Origin: an uncultured Rhizobiaceae group bacterium
GTDB lineage: Bacteria > Pseudomonadota > Alphaproteobacteria > Rhizobiales > Rhizobiaceae
Assembly: GCA_905479965.1 (NCBI GenBank)
Contig: CAJQOR010000269.1
Coordinates: 1-5,454, forward strand
Direction: 5' to 3'
Length of the DNA stretch: 5,454 bases
Of the stretch, positions 5,431 through 5,454 are shown in pieces (the first letter of the stretch is position 1; each line of letters opens with the position of its first letter). Below the pieces are notes generated by a model. That model saw only the letters and a program-made list of their open reading frames with translations, was not told the DNA's origin and did not search any database. The translations under genes and the position numbers were made by a program.

Positions 5431-5454
5431 AACTCAAAAAAAAGGTGGCATCAG

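Overview
The window looks like chromosomal DNA of an alphaproteobacterium of the Rhizobiales (Hyphomicrobiales), from a lineage with fairly AT-rich DNA. Three things point there: a LysR-type regulator C-terminus resembling LsrB/VtlR, followed directly by an AbcR (αr15)-like small RNA candidate; a 400-residue class I aspartate aminotransferase of the rhizobial AatA type; and a BA14K-like secreted protein, a family concentrated in this order. The genus cannot be fixed from the sequence alone. No mobile element, tRNA, rRNA or CRISPR array was seen.

Left part (1-674): the 3' end of the LysR-type gene is followed by 354 bp without a protein gene. This gap holds two LysR-type dyads, a candidate promoter, a three-hairpin sRNA of about 105 nt ending in a strong intrinsic terminator, and the terminator of the leftward aminotransferase gene. 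If the LysR protein is LsrB/VtlR, regulator and target sRNA sit side by side, as in Brucella, Sinorhizobium and Agrobacterium. AbcR RNAs are known to silence many transporter mRNAs by pairing with their ribosome binding sites.

Middle part (675-3808): aatA runs leftward, starting at 1877. A previously uncalled 57-residue single-pass membrane protein runs rightward (2094-2267), and its 3' end overlaps by 22 bp a leftward gene for a two-pass membrane protein with a bacterial PH (bPH2/DUF304-like) domain. That gene is divergent, across 45 bp, from a ten-helix EamA/DMT-family transporter.

Right part (3809-5454): a His-rich secreted BA14K-like protein follows, with a leader that folds into a hairpin covering its Shine-Dalgarno sequence. 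It converges, with 3 bp between stop codons, on a leftward glyoxalase II-like metallo-beta-lactamase-fold hydrolase. Divergent from the hydrolase is a small Gly/Ala-rich membrane-active-looking protein with its own promoter and a perfect 14-bp palindrome near the predicted transcription start.

Most genes here are single transcription units rather than one operon. The clearest functional link is the regulator and sRNA pair at the left end. The most interesting unexplained signals are the AbcR locus with its two LysR boxes, two leader hairpins that cover ribosome binding sites of small envelope proteins, and the unannotated small protein.
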